NCBI GenBank assembly: GCA_033398695.1
Contig: CM065814.1
Location: forward strand, 81,300,358-81,364,357
Origin: Orobanche coerulescens
Taxonomy: Eukaryota; Streptophyta; Magnoliopsida; Lamiales; Orobanchaceae
Length of the DNA stretch: 64,000 nucleotides
Direction of reading: 5' to 3'
This document shows, one piece after another, positions 14,296 to 25,280 of the stretch. How positions within the stretch are numbered: the first letter of the stretch is position 1; every line of letters starts with the position of its first letter. The notes under the pieces are model-generated. The model saw only the letters and a program-made list of their open reading frames with translations, made no database searches and was not told the DNA's origin. A program made the position numbers and the translations under genes.

Positions 14296-17200
14296 TCACT
14301 TAGCTCTCCAACAGTGTGTAGCACGTTGCGAGCACACCACAATTGGACGATATATGGATAAAATACCACAGGGTACGCGGTGGGTCGCGAGTTGCGGTTG
14401 GAAAATTTGGTTTTCGGGGAGGAGGAAGTGCCTGATTTTCAAACTTGCATCGAACAAAGTCATGGACCTCTGAACTAGCATTCCAACGATATAGAGACCT
14501 CTATGAGAGGACCACAAACCAATGAGATATGGCCAAAATACTGGCATGCGACCCATTTTTCCTTTACCGGAACACTGTTTTGGCCGAGAAACATGTCCGG
14601 TCGCGCATTATGGTCCGAAAAGTTAGAGTTTGAGGGCCATAAAGGCCTCAACTTAGAAAGTTAACTTCACCGTTGTCGTAGCACTGACTTATCTCTCCAA
14701 CGGTATGTAGCACATTGCGAGCACACCATAATTGGACGAGATATGGCTAAAATACTACAAGGTACGCGGTTGGGTCACGAACTCTGGTCGGAAAATTCGA
14801 CTTTCCGGGGGGAGGAAGGGCCCGATTTTCAAAATTGCATCTACAAATTTGTAACCCTATAAACTAGCTTTGCAACAGTATATAGACAACTATGAGGGGA
14901 CCACAAACCAATGAGGTATGGCCAACATACCGGCATGCAACCCGTTTGTCCTTTCCCGGAACACTGTTTTGGCCGAGAAACATGTGTGGTCGCGCATTAT
15001 GGTCCGAAAAGTTAGAGTTTGAGGGCCATAAAGGCCACGACTTAGAAAGTTAACTTCACCATTATCATAGACCTTTGACTTAGTTCTCCAACAATATGTA
15101 GCACATTGCGGGCACACCACAATTAGAGGAGATATGGCTAAAATACTACAAGGTACGATGTTTTGGCCGTGAAACATGTCCGGTCGCGCATTACAGTCTG
15201 AAAAGTCCGAGTTCGAGGGCTATAAAGGCCCCAACTAAATAAGTTAACTTCACCATTGTCATAGCCCTTTCACTTAGCTCTCCAACAGTGTGTAGCACAT
15301 TGCGAGCACACCACAATTGGACGATATATGGATAAAATACCACAGGGTACGCGGTGGGTCGCGAGTTGCGGTTGGAAAATTTGGTTTTCGGGGAGGAGCA
15401 AGTGCCTGATTTTCAAACTTGCATCCAACAAAGTCATGGACCTCTGAACTAGCTTTCCAACGATATAGAGACCTCTATGAGAGGACCACAAACCAATGAG
15501 ATATGGCCAAAATACTGGCATGCGACCCGTTTGTCCTTTACCGGAACACTGTTTTGGCCGAGAAACATGTCTGGTCGTGCATTATGGTCCGAAAAGTTAG
15601 AGTTTGAGGGCCATAAAGGCCTCAACTTAGAAAGTTAACTTCACCGTTGTCGTAGCCCTGACTTATCTCTCCAACGGTATGTAGCACATTGCGAGCACAC
15701 CATAATTGGACGAGATATGGCTAAAATACTACAAGGTACGCGGTTGGGTCGCGAACTCTGGTCGGAAAATTCGACTTTCCGGGGGGAGGAAGGGCCCGAT
15801 TTTCAAAATTGCATCTGCAAATTTGTAACCCTATAAACTAGCTTTGCAACAGTATATAGACAACTATGAGGGGACCACAAACCAATGAGGTATGGCCAAT
15901 ATACCGGCATGCAACCAGTTTGTCCTTTCCCGGAACACTGTTTTGGCCGAGAAACATGTGTGGTCGCGCATTATGGTCCGAAAAGTTAGAGTTTGAGGGC
16001 CATAAAGGCCACGACTTAGAAAGTTAACTTCACCATTATCATAGACCTTTGACTTAGTTCTCCAACCATATGTAGCACATTGCGAGCACACCACAATTAG
16101 AGGAGATATGGCTAAAATACTATAAGGTACGCTGTTTTGGCCGAGAAACATGTCCGGTCGCGCATTACAGTCTGAAAAGTCAGAGTTCGAGGGCCATAAA
16201 GGCCCCAATTAAATAAGTTAACTTCACCATTGTCATAGCCCTTTCACTTAGTTCTCCAACAGTGTGTAGCACGTTGCGAGCACACCACAATTGGACGATA
16301 TATGGATAAAATACTACAGGGTACGCGGTGGGTCGCGAGTTGCTGTTGGAAAATTTGGTTTTCGGGGAGGAGCAAGTGCCTGATTTTCAAACTTGCATCC
16401 AACAAAGTCATGGACCTCTGAACTAGCTTTCCAACGATATAGATACCTCTATGAGAAGACCACAAACCAATGAGATATGGCCAAAATACTGGCATGCGAC
16501 CCGTTTGTCCTTTACCGGAACACTGTTTTGGCCGAGAAACATGTCCGGTCGCGCATTATGGTCCGAAAAGTTAGAGTTTGAGGGCCATAAAAGCCTCAAC
16601 TTAGAAATTTAACTTCACCTTTGTCGTAGCCCTGACTTATCTCTCCAACGGTGTGTAGCACATTGCGAGCACACCACAATTGGACGAGATATGGCTAAAA
16701 TACTACATGGTATGCGGTTGGGTCGCGAACTCTGGTCGGAAAATTCGACTTTCAGGGGGGAGGAAGGGCCCGATTTTCAAAATTGCATCTGCAAATTTGT
16801 AACCCTATAAACTAGCTTTGCAACAGTATATAGACAACTATGAGGGGACCACAAACCAATGAGATATGGCCAATATACCGGCATGCAACCCGTTTGTCCT
16901 TTCCCGGAACACTGTTTTGGCCGAGAAACATGTGTGGTCGTGCATTATGGTCCGAAAAGTTAGAGTTTGAGGGCCATAAAGGCCACGACTTAGAAAGTTA
17001 ACTTCACCATTATCATAGACCTTTGACATAGTTCTCCAACAATATGTAGCACATTGCGGGCACACCACAATTAGAGGAGATATGGCTAAAATACTACAAG
17101 GTACGCTGTTTTGGCCGTGAAACATGTCCGGTCGCGCATTACAGTCTGAAAAGTCAGAGTTCGAGGGCTATAAAGGCCGCAACTAAATAAGTTAACTTCA

Positions 17201-17412
17201 CCATTGTCATAGCCCTTTCACTTAGCTCTCCAACAGTGTGTAGCACGTTGCGAGCACACCACAATTGGACGATATATGGATAAAATACCACAGGGTACGC
17301 GGTGGGTCGCGAGTTGCGGTTGGAAAATTTGGTTTTCGGGGAGGAGGAAGTGCCTGATTTTCAAACTTGTATCCAACAAAGTCATGGACCTCTGAACTAG
17401 CTTTCCAACGAT

Positions 17413-17417
17413 ATAGA
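17413..17417. repeat. Target-site duplication, left copy (ATAGA)
   Basis: ATAGA directly precedes the element end TGTAACACCCC at 17418. The same five bases follow the other end at 27950-27954. Five bp is the usual duplication made by LTR-retrotransposon integrase. Confidence 0.93.
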
Positions 17418-17783
17418 TGTAACACCCCAAACTTGGCGGATATTACAGTGCCGTGGACCCCCGACTGGGACCTACCAGGCGAATGAAAACGGATGAATTA
17501 CACAGGGTAAATGTAGTACCGAACCACATTTCAACATCAATTACTCCGATTAGGAGTTTCATACAACACACCCAGGATAAAATAGAATACATGTGTATTT
17601 TATGTGACGATAAAATACACAACACTGAATGAAATGAGTATTCAAACGGAATGTCTGCAGCGGAATAAATAAAGGAAACATAAATGACTGAATAAATAAC
17701 TGAACAGACTGGGGCCCCTTTCTAGTATCATTGGGACTCCTCGCCGTCAACGTGCTCACCCTGCGCCTTTGCCTTGCCATGAC

Positions 17784-18938
17784 CTGAGAAACAATATCCC
17801 CAAACGGGGTCAGTTATACAGAACAACAATCCTCCAGAGTTGAATAAACATAATCATATAAATATGTAGTATAAACCACAAGTTTGATTAAAATGAAGCG
17901 GTTAGATTATAACCCAAACTTGTTGAAAACATACGCAATCAAACATGCTGTATGAATCAACTAACGGTACGGCTCAAAGGGTGGCGCCACACTACGCCCG
18001 GGATGGAAATGTGTCCGTGCACAAGCCACCAACGAGTATCGATCAAATACCGCGTGGTCTTGTACCTAATCAGTCTCACGAGCAATCGACTCGTGTGCAC
18101 AGTCCAATGCGAGGCCAACAACCAACACACGACATAAATGTGCCCGACATGAAAATCCTACACATACCAACCGGCACGCCAGTATGACCCGGAATGCCAC
18201 GATATAACAAAAGTGACATCGGAAACGAATAATGACTCACTGAGATAAAATGATGGTGAAATGAATGATAGCACGACAAAATGATTCGGAACCGTCGTTC
18301 CTTGTGACTGAAGTGATTAATTGACAATGACAAGTTTTAATACGGTTATCACAATGATGAATGAGTTACGATTATGAATGAACAACAACAAAAGGAAATG
18401 AGTATCCTTATAACTGAGTAAGAATCAACTTACTCAATACCGGTGACAATTATCCTTCCACGAACAACGTCCTAATTGAGATATCGGTCGCTCGAACAAC
18501 CTTGAATTGTACAATATCCAACAACACGTTCAATATACGAATCAAACACGAATATAACGAACTCAAGACGTCGATACGATTAAACCAAGTTCATTGGGGC
18601 ATTATATCGAACACTTTGAGGCCAACTACGATTGATTACAACTAAACCTCAACAATACCAACCTCAAATCCCCAAGAAGTGTTTCAAATCAACAAAACAT
18701 CTCCAATACGATCAATAATCCGTTATGAATATCCAAAAACGTGATTATAACAACAATTAAACGAAAACCCCCAATTTCAACTCGATAATCAAAGTGTTCT
18801 TGAATAATCCCTCAATAATCCAATGAATCCTTATACAAACTCATAATCATATACATATCCCTTCATATAACATGATTATAACGTCCAAAACATCATATCT
18901 CAACACAAAATCGAAATCCAAGGTGTTGAAGAAATTAC
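17784..18938 (-). other. Possible intron inside the left gypsy LTR
   Basis: On the minus strand the donor reads AAGAG/GTAATTTC and the acceptor TTGTTTCTCAG/GTCATGG, 1155 nt apart. The interior is AT-rich. The same pair of sites is present in the right LTR and in the third LTR copy at 53951-56094. Sequence features only; no transcript evidence. Confidence 0.45.
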
Positions 18939-19137
18939 CTCTTGAAGATCCAACCACTTCGATCCGATGAACACGAGTTAAAACGAGTATCCGAGCTATA
19001 TGATTGAATGGAATTGAAGAAACTCAAGTACTCAAGTGTTTGATTAAGGAAGAATCCCTTTCCCAAGCTCTCTCTCGGACAAAAGGAAGAAGGAAGTGAA
19101 AATGAAGAAAATGAGGAAAAAGTGTCCCGGCCAAACC

Positions 19138-19144
19138 ATATATA
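19138..19144 (-). promoter_or_regulatory. TATA box of the left gypsy LTR
   Basis: Minus-strand GCAGTATATATGG lies about 10 bp downstream of the last TTACGGCCGTAA palindrome. A pyrimidine-rich leader-like stretch follows. The position fits the U3 core promoter. Confidence 0.6.
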
Positions 19145-19154
19145 CTGCCGGAAG

Positions 19155-19723
19155 TTACGGCCGTAACTCGGCCCTCTTACGGCCGTAACTTTACAAGTCA
19201 ACGGCCTTACGGCCGTAACCGGCCAACTCGTACGGCCATAACTCGGCTTCTTCCGAAAGCCTGCCGACAGACTTACGGCCGTAACCGTTCCTTAGTTACG
19301 GGCGTAACTCGCCTTCGTCAAAAACACCCGCCGACAGCCTTACGGCCGTACCGCACACCTTACGGCCGTAACTCGGATGATACGGCCGTATCCGGCCAAC
19401 CTTACGGGCGTAACCCGCCTTCGTCAAAAATGGCCGGACATCCTTCCTGCAGCGTACGGCCGTATCCGGCCAAGCCTTACGGCCGTACCTGCCTCGACTT
19501 ACGGCCGTATGCCGCAACCCTTACGGCCGTAAGTCACCCTTGGTCGGCAACACCCGAAATTTACGAACACCACTTACGGCCGTATCTCACCTTCCTTACG
19601 GCCGTAACTCACCTTCGGCCAAAATGCCTGGGCAGCCTGCTGGACCACTTACGGCCATAACCGGCCAGCCTTACGGCCGTACCCGCTGACTTACGGCCGT
19701 ATCCCAGAGCCTTACGGCCGTAA
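19155..19723. repeat. Array of about 20 TTACGGCCGTAA palindromes in the left LTR U3
   Basis: About 20 copies of the 12 bp perfect palindrome TTACGGCCGTAA or one-base variants (GGGC or GGCCAT centres, TATC or TACC ends) lie roughly every 28 bp. Spacers are unrelated and of unequal length. The array ends just upstream of the TATA box in element orientation. It resembles a cluster of binding sites for a dimeric protein; the binder is unknown. Confidence 0.9.
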
Positions 19724-20076
19724 CTCGATGCTGGCCAAGGTGAATCAATCCGATAATTCCGATTCCTTGCTACGACTGATGAATGATCTGACATATCATA
19801 CGAATGTGAAAGTGAACAAGTCTAACACGAGCCAAAGATGATACTCTCAGTACAAGGCTATCAATCACAATGAAAATGATAATACTCCCGTCTCGATCTA
19901 AAAACGGAGATAAAATGACGATCGGTAACTGATATACGATTACAACATGCCAACATTGAACGCAAATGAGTGATTCATGAATGATGAGTGATTATTAATG
20001 AGTGAGAATTACTTAGTGACAATTACAGACTGATAATTACTGAATGAAAATGAATGAATTACAACCGGGTATTACA

Positions 20077-20091
20077 TACTCCCCCCCTTAA
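20077..20091 (-). other. Polypurine tract of the gypsy element
   Basis: Read on the minus strand, TTTTAAGGGGGGGAGTA directly precedes the 3' LTR start TGTAATACC. This is the expected place and composition for the plus-strand DNA primer. Confidence 0.85.
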
Positions 20092-20111
20092 AAATAGTTT
20101 CGTCCCCGAAA

Positions 20112-20348
20112 CTAAGGGTCAAACAACTCGGGATGACTCTCCCGCATACTCTCTTCGGTTTCCCAAGTGGCCTCTTCGACTCCGTGTCTGGACCACTGAA
20201 TCTTGACCAAAGGGATCGTCTTGTTCCTCAACTGTTTGATTCGCCACTCCAACACTCGTACAGGACGCTCCTCGTACGAATGATCATCTGCGATCTCGAT
20301 TTCGTCAAACTGGAGTATGTGGCTCGGGTCGGCAACATACTTCCGCAA
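20112..20348 (-). pseudogene. gypsy integrase C-terminal end with chromodomain (detached frame)
   Basis: This 78-codon frame holds the end of the polyprotein: RKYVADPSH, an acidic link, then LRNKTIPLVKIQWSRHG and EATWETEESMRESHPELF. That last stretch is the chromodomain-like module found at the integrase C-terminus of plant chromoviruses, where it is thought to direct integration to marked chromatin. It is separated from the upstream integrase frame (20228-20962) by a small indel close to the RIHNVF motif, because the two frames overlap and each carries one side of a continuous domain. The stop lies about 20 bp from the polypurine tract, as expected for the polyprotein end. It is not a gene on its own. 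Confidence 0.85.
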
Positions 20349-20962
20349 CTGAGAGACGGAAACACATTATGAATTCGGATCAATGCCGGAGGTAAAGCCA
20401 ATCGATAAGCCAACTCGCCTACTCGATCCAAAATTTCAAACGGTCCAATGAATCTCGGACTCAACTTCCCCCGTTTTCCGAAACGGAAAATACCTCGACT
20501 CGGGGATACTTTGACCAAAACGTGGTCACCCGTCTCGAACTCTAGTGGTCGACGACGATTATCTGCATAGGATTTCTGTCGACTCTGAGCTGTCAGCATA
20601 CGACTCCTGATTAAAGCTACCTTCTCCCGGGCGGCTATAAGCATATCGGGCTCGGTGCCGATTGATTCTGACAAGTCATCCCAACACAAAGGAGATCGAC
20701 AACGACGACCGTATAAGGCCTCGTAAGGTGCCATCTTAATGGAAGCATGCCAGCTATTATTGTATGTGAACTCGATCAATGGTAGTTGGGCTTCCCAATC
20801 GTCCTTCCAATCGAGGACGCATGCCCTCAACATGTCCTCTAATGTCTGAATAGTCCTCTCTGATTGTCCGTCGGACTGAGGATGAAAGGCGGTGCGAGAT
20901 TGAGCTGAGTTCCCATAGCACGATGAACTGATTTCCAAAATGAGACACAAATCGTCCGTCAC
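20228..20962 (-). pseudogene. gypsy integrase core, second part (detached frame)
   Basis: This frame carries the rest of the integrase catalytic core and the C-terminal region. [14 protein letters not shown] near residues 26-39 contains the catalytic glutamate (E35), and [19 protein letters not shown] follows. A GPF-type motif, RFIGPFEILDRVG, stands near residue 170. The upstream frame, which ends with the second catalytic aspartate (SDRDGRF), is shifted relative to this one. The sequence between them, at about 20900-20960, needs two frame changes to stay similar to integrases. After RIHNVF the frame diverges into unrelated residues, and the true continuation is at 20112-20348. Confidence 0.85.
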
Positions 20963-22988
20963 GATCGGAAACGATACTCTTAGGAGTACCGTGCAGTCTC
21001 ACTATTTCCTTGATGAACAACTGAGCCAATCTCTCAGGACCCCACGTATCTTTGATCTCAAGGAAATGAGCTGATTTTGTTAAGCGGTCCACAATCACCC
21101 AGATCGTATTCATGCCACGACGACTAGTCGGCAAACTCGTGATGAAATCCATAGAAATATCTTCCCACTTCCACTCGGGAATAGGAAGAGGTTTCAGCAT
21201 ACCCGCCGGCCGCTGATGTTCAATCTTAACTTGTTGACAGGTTAAGCATCTCGAAACAAATTCTGCGACTTCTCGCTTCATATTACTCCACCAGTAATTT
21301 TGTCTCAAGTCCTTGTACATCTTGCTGGACCCCGGATGAACAGAATAAGGGGTAGCATGAGCTTCCTTCAAAATCGAGTTTTTCAACTCGTCATTTGTCG
21401 GTACGCACAACCGATTCTTAAATCTCAAAAGTCCATCCTCGTGGACCACGAATCCAGGGGCTTTCCCCTGAGTCACATCCTCACGGATGCGCATCAATGA
21501 AGGGTCTGAACTCTGATTCTCTCGGATTGCCTCCTCGAGTGACGATGAAATCTCTAGCATACAAAGTTGTCCCTGAACTCGCCGGCTGCACTCGATCTCG
21601 GGTCTAAGGAATTCCTGAAGCTCCTTCGAATCAAGTAGACGAGCAAGCATCTGCTCCTGAACGGACTTGCGACTCAAGGCATCGGCGACAACGTTCGCCT
21701 TGCCCGGGTGGTAAAGGATCTCGATATCATAATCTTTGATTAATTCCAACCACCATCTCTGTCGCATATTTAACTCCTTCTGAGTAAATATATACTTTAA
21801 ACTCTTATGGTCGGTGAATATCTGACACGTAACGCCATAAAGATAATGACGCCAAATCTTCAAAGCGAACACCATGGCTGCTAGTTCCAGGTCGTGTGTC
21901 GGATAATTAACCTCGTAAGGTCTCAATTGCCATGAATCATAGGCAATAACCTTTCCATTCTGCATGAGCACACATCTGAGACCCTGTCCGGACGCATCAC
22001 TATAAACCACAAATCCCTCCGTCCCCTGCGGCAAGGAAAGTACAGGTGCTGACATTAACCGGCTCTTGAGTTCCTCAAAACTCCGCTGACACGCGTCGGA
22101 CCACGTGTATTTCTTATCCTTTCGCAAAAGGTTCGTCAATGGTTGAGCAATTTTGGAAAATCCTTCCACAAATCGCCGATAATAACCCGCTAATCCGAGG
22201 AAACTCCGGATTTCCTTAACATTCTTCGGAGGTAACCAGTCTCGGATAGCCTCCGTTTTCTGAGGGTCGACTCGAACTCCGTCTGACGAAATTACATGTC
22301 CGAGAAAAGTCACTTCGGACATCCAGAACTCGCACTTGGAAAACTTTCCAAAAAGTTGCTCTCGTCTCAACACGTCGAGAACCTGATGAAGATGAACCTC
22401 GTGATCCTCTCGGCTACGAGAATAAATCAAAATATCGTCGATGAAGACAACAACAAACTGATCCAAAAAGTCGATGAAAACCCGATTCATCAATTCCATG
22501 AATACCGCAGGTGCATTAGTTAGCCCGAACGGCATAACTACGAACTCATAATGACCATAGCGTGTTCGAAACGCCGTCCTCGCGATATCCGACTCTCGAA
22601 TCCGCAACTGGTGATATCCAGATCTTAAGTCGATCTTGGAAAATACTGAAGCTCCCTGAAGTTGATCTAAAAGATCATCAATACGGGGTAACGGATACTT
22701 ATTCTTGATTATCACTCTGTTCAACTCCCGATAATCGATACACAAACGAAATGAACCATCCTTCTTCTTGACAAACAACACGGGTGCTCCCCACGGAGAC
22801 GCACTCGGTCGGATATAACCCTTCTCGAACAACTCCTCAAGTTGGTTCTTTAATTCCTGCATTACGATCGGGGCCATCCGGTACGGTGCCTTTGATATCG
22901 GAGACGTACCAGGCTCCAACTCAATCGTGAATTCCACATCTCTCTGTGGATGCAAACCCAGGTAACTCGTCTGGAAAAACGTCGGCAT
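20757..22988 (-). pseudogene. gypsy pol: reverse transcriptase, RNase H, integrase N-terminus
   Basis: This 743-codon frame is the largest intact piece of the element. RT spans about residues 20-290. It has the palm motif [12 protein letters not shown] with D120 and the catalytic FIDDILIYS at 182-190 (D184, D185). RNase H spans about 320-440, with D331, E368, D393 and D436 (ADALSRK) in the expected order. The integrase zinc finger is H544, H551, C581 and C584, and core aspartates are D614 (MDFI) and D675 (SDRDG). The frame then shifts near residue 683 and the last 60 residues are unrelated. At its start it overlaps the protease frame (22921-24000) out of phase, so one more frameshift lies at about 22940-22985. 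Together the pieces would have reverse-transcribed and integrated the element. As read they cannot be made as one polyprotein. Confidence 0.93.
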
Positions 22989-24000
22989 ACTCCCTCACTA
23001 CCGGAACATCCGTCAGCATTACTGATGACTTCTCGGTTTTGGTCATATAGCACCAATAACCAACACACCCCTGACTGAGTAATCGTACTGCTTTCATCAA
23101 ATTAATAACCTTACCAGAACAGCCGGGATTACCTCCCTGAAACACACATTCAACCCCATCGTCTGCAATGATAGTGATCATACGCTTACGGACACTAATG
23201 GTGGCATCATGACAATCCATCCAATCAATACCCAAGATGACGTCGTCCCTCGGCAAATCTACTACGATTAGGTCCGCTGGCCATACACGACCATGAAACT
23301 GAATCGGACAATTCTGAATCTCACGCTTACCGATAATTCGTCTACCGTCAGGTAAACCAATGACATAAGGCTCACAACTAGTAGCACTACCCAGACGTAG
23401 TCTACTCAAACATGACTCGGAAATGAATGAATGCAATGCACCAGTATCAAAAAGGGTACACACAGGCTGGGATAGAATATCGAGTGTACCTGAGATCATT
23501 CGGGCCTCTGGATCATCGGTCTTTTTCATCTCGTAAATTCGGGGCTTGCCGGCCCCCGAACCAGATGCTCCGTCGATAGCTCTTGGCTCCGCCCTTGCTA
23601 GCTCCGTCGTCTTAAACGACGCTGACCGAGTGGCCTGATTATGCATCTTTGAATGTCCTGGGGCCTGAGATGACGCCGGAGTGGGTTTAGAGTCCTTCGC
23701 AAAACGGGCCCGATGCCCGGCAATTCCACGCTTATGGCACGTGATGCACCGCCGGACATTTGGTGCTGAAATGACCCTGTTCTTCACAGTTGAAACAGTG
23801 ACGGCCGAACCGGCCGCTCGAGACCGAGATCCCGCGGGTTTAGATGCCGGGGAGGTCGCTCGAAAAAGTAGAGCCCGCACGTGGTTTCTTGAAAGTGGCA
23901 CGACTCCGTCAGACCGATTACGGTTCTTAGACTTCTTGCCGGCAGATGAAGGCTGCTTAGCAATTTCCTTAGCGAAGCTCGTAAGTAAGAGCTTTCTCAA
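22921..24000 (-). pseudogene. gypsy gag C-terminus and aspartic protease (frameshifted)
   Basis: This 359-codon frame covers the distal gag region and protease. The protease shows LFDTGALHSFIS with the active site DTGA at residues 185-188, and ILGIDWM at 255-261. The DVFPDELPG link that normally leads into RT is at about 342-350, after which the frame is lost. The gag zinc knuckle is not in this frame. It is found intact in another minus-strand frame at 23756-23797 (CFNCEEQGHFSTKC, CX2CX4HX4C), so the region 23700-23830 contains compensating frame changes. The first residues do not look like the usual gag continuation, which points to another break at 24000-24126. Confidence 0.82.
23756..23797 (-). 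pseudogene. CCHC zinc knuckle of gypsy gag, out of frame with its surroundings
   Basis: Fourteen codons read CFNCEEQGHFSTKC, a perfect CX2CX4HX4C nucleic-acid-binding knuckle. They lie in a different frame from the flanking gag/protease frame, and a stop follows shortly after. This pinpoints a frameshift on each side. Confidence 0.8.
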
Positions 24001-24123
24001 TGAATTCGGCCAACGTGGTACGCTTATGATTAAGCGACGGAAAGATACGAGGTTTCACCTCTTGCCGAAATACTTAATCATAACCGCCTCGGAATGAAAG
24101 ATAGATGAGGCGAACGGAAGAAG

Positions 24124-24729
24124 TTACTGAAACTTCTCGGCAATGGCGAGAACATCCTCGTCTGATGAGGGGTCGGGAGTGAGTAACTCTGACAGCTTGG
24201 CCTCTCTGAGTGGGGCCGGATAGTACCTCTCCATCATGAGAGTTTTGAACTGATCCCATGTACATGATCCTTCGGTGGGCTTCAACGACAACCACCAAGA
24301 ATGAGCGCTCTTACCCAGGTAGTAAGCCGCAACAGAAACTTTGTGTCCTTCCGGACACTCCACCATAGCAAACAACTTCTCGAAATGTTCGAGCCAATGA
24401 ATAATATCTGCCGGCTCAGACGAGCCCTCGAAAGTCGGTGGCCTCTGGCGAGAGATGTCGCCGATGATATTGCTCACATTCCTCTCTTGCCTCTGAGGTG
24501 GCGGCGGAGGAGCCTGTTGATTTTGAGTAGTGGAGTTATGCATCGTCTCCATCAGCTGTGCCATCTGGGTCATTTGGGCCATCATGCCCTGCATAAAAGC
24601 AAGTGGGTCCACCCGAACACCTTCGGACTGGGCCGTGTCCTGCACGACTCCCGATAGTGAATGATCACGCCCGGTGAATGAGTGGCGGATCGCCGCTCGA
24701 TGAATTGGCATTGTTTCTCGCATTTGCAC
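24124..24729 (-). pseudogene. gypsy gag core (capsid region)
   Basis: This frame of about 200 codons matches the Retrotrans_gag type. It has a methionine/glutamine-rich segment and a proline run (QAPPPPPQRQE) at about residues 72-83. RQRPPTFEGSSEPADIIHWL, AYYLGKSAHSWW and WDQFKTLMMERYYP follow in the usual order. It would form the nucleocapsid-like particle. It ends at a stop after AIAEKFQ, while the expected continuation (FASSIFHSEAVMIKYF) is found just downstream in another frame, so a frameshift lies near 24124. The frame has no normal ATG at its N-terminus. The likely true start is at 24804 in a different frame. Confidence 0.88.
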
Positions 24730-24735
24730 GTGTGT

Positions 24736-24804
24736 TCACACGAGCTCTCGGATTCGGCCCGCACCACGGCCTCGTCCTCCTCGTCCTCTGCCAGCTCTTT
24801 CCAT
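24736..24804 (-). pseudogene. Likely gag start: Gly/Arg-rich N-terminus, cut after 22 codons
   Basis: An ATG at 24804 opens a short frame reading MERAGRGRGGRGRGAGRIR and ends at TGA (24738-24736). Arginine/glycine-rich N-termini are common in gag of this clade. The main gag frame follows in another phase after about 10 bp, so a small indel probably separates them. The ATG lies one base after the acceptor-like CTTCAG, which supports it as the natural start. Confidence 0.6.
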
Positions 24805-25280
24805 ACTGAAGTGGAAAGTTACATGATGATTATATCTCTCGCATGAATATCACATTATGACTATGACATGAGGTGATGAAAATGAGCATACTCTCTAACA
24901 CAGTGATTACATGAACGATTAATCGAGGTGACATGATTTCTGATGAAATTATTGAAATGATTATCTTGAACAAGTTAACAAGATTTATTATATGATCTTC
25001 CAGATTAACAACCGAGTAATGAAATGAATTGAGTGATTAATGAGTTAAAATGACCGTTCTGGTCAAAATGAAAATGATGTTTGAGGATTGTTAACTGATA
25101 AATTATGAATGAATGAAAATTGCCAGAAATTATACCATGGCGATAGAAGTCTTACAGTTCTTTCGGTCTGATTGGCTCGGCATCTGCACAGGTCACACGT
25201 GACGCGAAAGTCCAATGATACTAGCCCGATGACGACGATTTCAAATGAGACAATGACTCGGAAGGTAGTATTCAAAACCA
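24805..25280 (-). other. gypsy leader between primer site and gag
   Basis: This AT-rich untranslated stretch between the primer-binding site and gag holds no convincing gene. It ends with TTTCCACTTCAG, a good splice-acceptor match whose AG is at 24807-24806, directly before the gag ATG. Confidence 0.65.

Larger units (their letters stand above)
948..17417. repeat. Satellite HOR array, 974 bp pentamer (16 full units plus a partial one)
   Basis: The landmark CCGAGAAACATG recurs with the spacing pattern 389, 194, 391 (for example 948, 1337, 1531, 1922, 2311, 2505), giving a 974 bp unit repeated from 948 to 16531. A seventeenth unit is cut at 17417 by a retrotransposon. Each unit holds two ~390 bp A-B dimers plus one lone ~194 bp A monomer, five ~195 bp monomers in all. 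The lone A joins the next A at GGTACGC followed by TGTTTTGG, as if one B monomer had been lost. Neighbouring units are highly similar. Two stretches (about 1.6-5.5 kb and 10.4-14.3 kb) also repeat with a 1948 bp period. I see no host gene or RNA gene here. Confidence 0.93.
17418..20076 (-). repeat. 3' LTR of the gypsy element (left copy)
   Basis: This 2659 bp terminal repeat matches 25298-27949. By eye there are about 17 scattered substitutions, plus a cluster of changes and small indels at about 17795-18110. Read on the minus strand it begins TGTAATACCC and ends GGGGTGTTACA. It holds a palindrome array (19155-19723), a TATA box (19138-19144) and a possible intron (17784-18938). Small open frames of 73 and 88 codons inside it are not supported as genes. 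Confidence 0.95.

Noticed and set aside
1634..17430. Recurrent 83-114 codon minus-strand open frames (MPVFWPYLIGLW and MFHGQNSVPCSIL types) in every satellite unit
   Set aside because: They repeat only because the satellite repeats. Their ends vary with single-base changes, they lie in DNA with no promoter or start context, and they resemble no protein I know.
17559..17780. 73-codon frame MARQRRRVSTL in the LTR (also 25439-25660) as a possible encoded peptide
   Set aside because: In the third LTR copy most differences change amino acids and the frame ends early, so there is no sign of protein-level conservation.
18935..19201. 88-codon LTR frame starting MTCKVTAVRG (also 26808-27074)
   Set aside because: It begins inside the palindrome array upstream of the TATA box, so the element's own transcript would not contain its start.
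19155..19723. Resemblance of the palindrome array to a CRISPR array
   Set aside because: Repeats are only 12 bp, spacing is uneven, the array lies inside an LTR and is copied with it, and the DNA is eukaryotic with no cas genes.
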